64,000 nt of DNA from Clostridiales bacterium. GTDB taxonomy: Bacteria > Bacillota > Clostridia > Lachnospirales > Lachnospiraceae. Numbering within the stretch: the stretch's first letter is position 1; each line of letters opens with the position of its first letter. Shown here piece after piece: positions 63,905 to 64,000 of this stretch. The stretch spans positions 83,655-147,654 of the forward strand of contig JAJQAC010000087.1 in NCBI GenBank assembly GCA_021204025.1, given 5' to 3'. Under the pieces are notes generated by a model. It had not been told where the DNA came from. It saw only the letters and a list, made by a program, of their open reading frames with translations, and searched no databases. The translations under genes and the position numbers were made by a program.

Positions 63905-64000
63905 GCTCCATAATGTAACTTATCGGAAATTGCGTCAGCAATTGCCGATAAAAGGCGCATGCTTTTGCGCCGTAAATCTGATTATGGGGTTCTGCGTCAG
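63905..64000 (-). repeat. Palindromic repeat family C, copy C2, cut by the window edge
   Basis: Read on the minus strand it matches C1 base for base over most of its length: CCCATAATCAGATTTACGGC, then GGCGCA-AAAGCA-TGCGCC-TTTTATCGG, then CAATTGC-TGAC-GCAATT. It lies upstream of the lipoprotein gene, opposite in orientation to C1. Confidence 0.7.

Overview
The window looks like chromosomal DNA from an anaerobic, gut-type member of Clostridia, most likely Lachnospiraceae. This is inferred from gene content, not from a database match. The supporting genes are the Firmicutes block rho–rpmE–DUF1385–prmC–prfA, a DUF5688 protein, choline-binding-type wall repeats, an Mrp/Mbh-like membrane module, a glycyl-radical enzyme with its activase, and a pectin-oligomer locus. 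Composition is near 50% GC with AGGAGG-type ribosome binding sites. Almost every gene is on the minus strand. I saw no rRNA, tRNA or CRISPR array.

Layout by coordinate. 1–3.6 kb: a seven-gene Mrp/Mbh-type ion-translocating membrane module, cut by the window edge. 3.9–10.3 kb: a secreted wall-binding protein, murA, a large membrane-anchored protein of unknown function and a DUF5688 protein. 10.5–12.5 kb: uvrB. 12.6–18.7 kb: an accessory island holding a TOTE-type primase–helicase broken by one in-frame TGA, an AlbA_2/AAA_4-type ATPase that lacks its N-terminus and is frameshifted at a 13-bp tandem repeat, and a PIN-like toxin/antitoxin pair whose toxin is frameshifted at a poly-A tract. Several palindromic repeats lie among them. 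18.7–28.4 kb: nucleoside uptake and salvage (deoC, yjjW, yjjI, a BMP-type nucleoside ABC transporter, udk, add). 28.4–37.2 kb: translation and transcription housekeeping (prfA, prmC, DUF1385, rpmE, rho, rarA), a polysaccharide deacetylase and a cytosolic subtilase. 37.4–44.4 kb: serine and branched-chain amino-acid synthesis (serA, serC, ilvB, ilvD, leuB). 44.6–47.4 kb: a sugar isomerase-like TIM barrel and a Na/phosphate cotransporter with a Pho-box-like upstream array. 47.7–61.1 kb: a pectin-oligomer locus in which a tripartite tricarboxylate transporter (tctCBA), an esterase, GH28 and GH105 form one operon; a divergent regulator made of two fused LysR proteins sits beside it, followed by an operon of GH1, a phosphatase-like protein and GH4. 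61.6–63.9 kb: a repeat-rich lipoprotein.

The most unusual signals are these. (1) A dispersed 85–120 bp structured repeat, family A, with five units at four loci. Each locus directly follows the U-tract of a minus-strand intrinsic terminator, and the stems show compensatory changes. One copy supplies the stop codon of a protease gene and is split by a second repeat family. (2) Three adjacent accessory genes each carry one simple lesion, two of them at A-runs where a -1 slip restores the frame. (3) A tandem-fused LysR regulator is divergent from a carboxylate transporter coupled to pectinases that have no signal peptide. (4) A glycyl-radical enzyme of unresolved function is embedded in a deoxynucleoside salvage operon.
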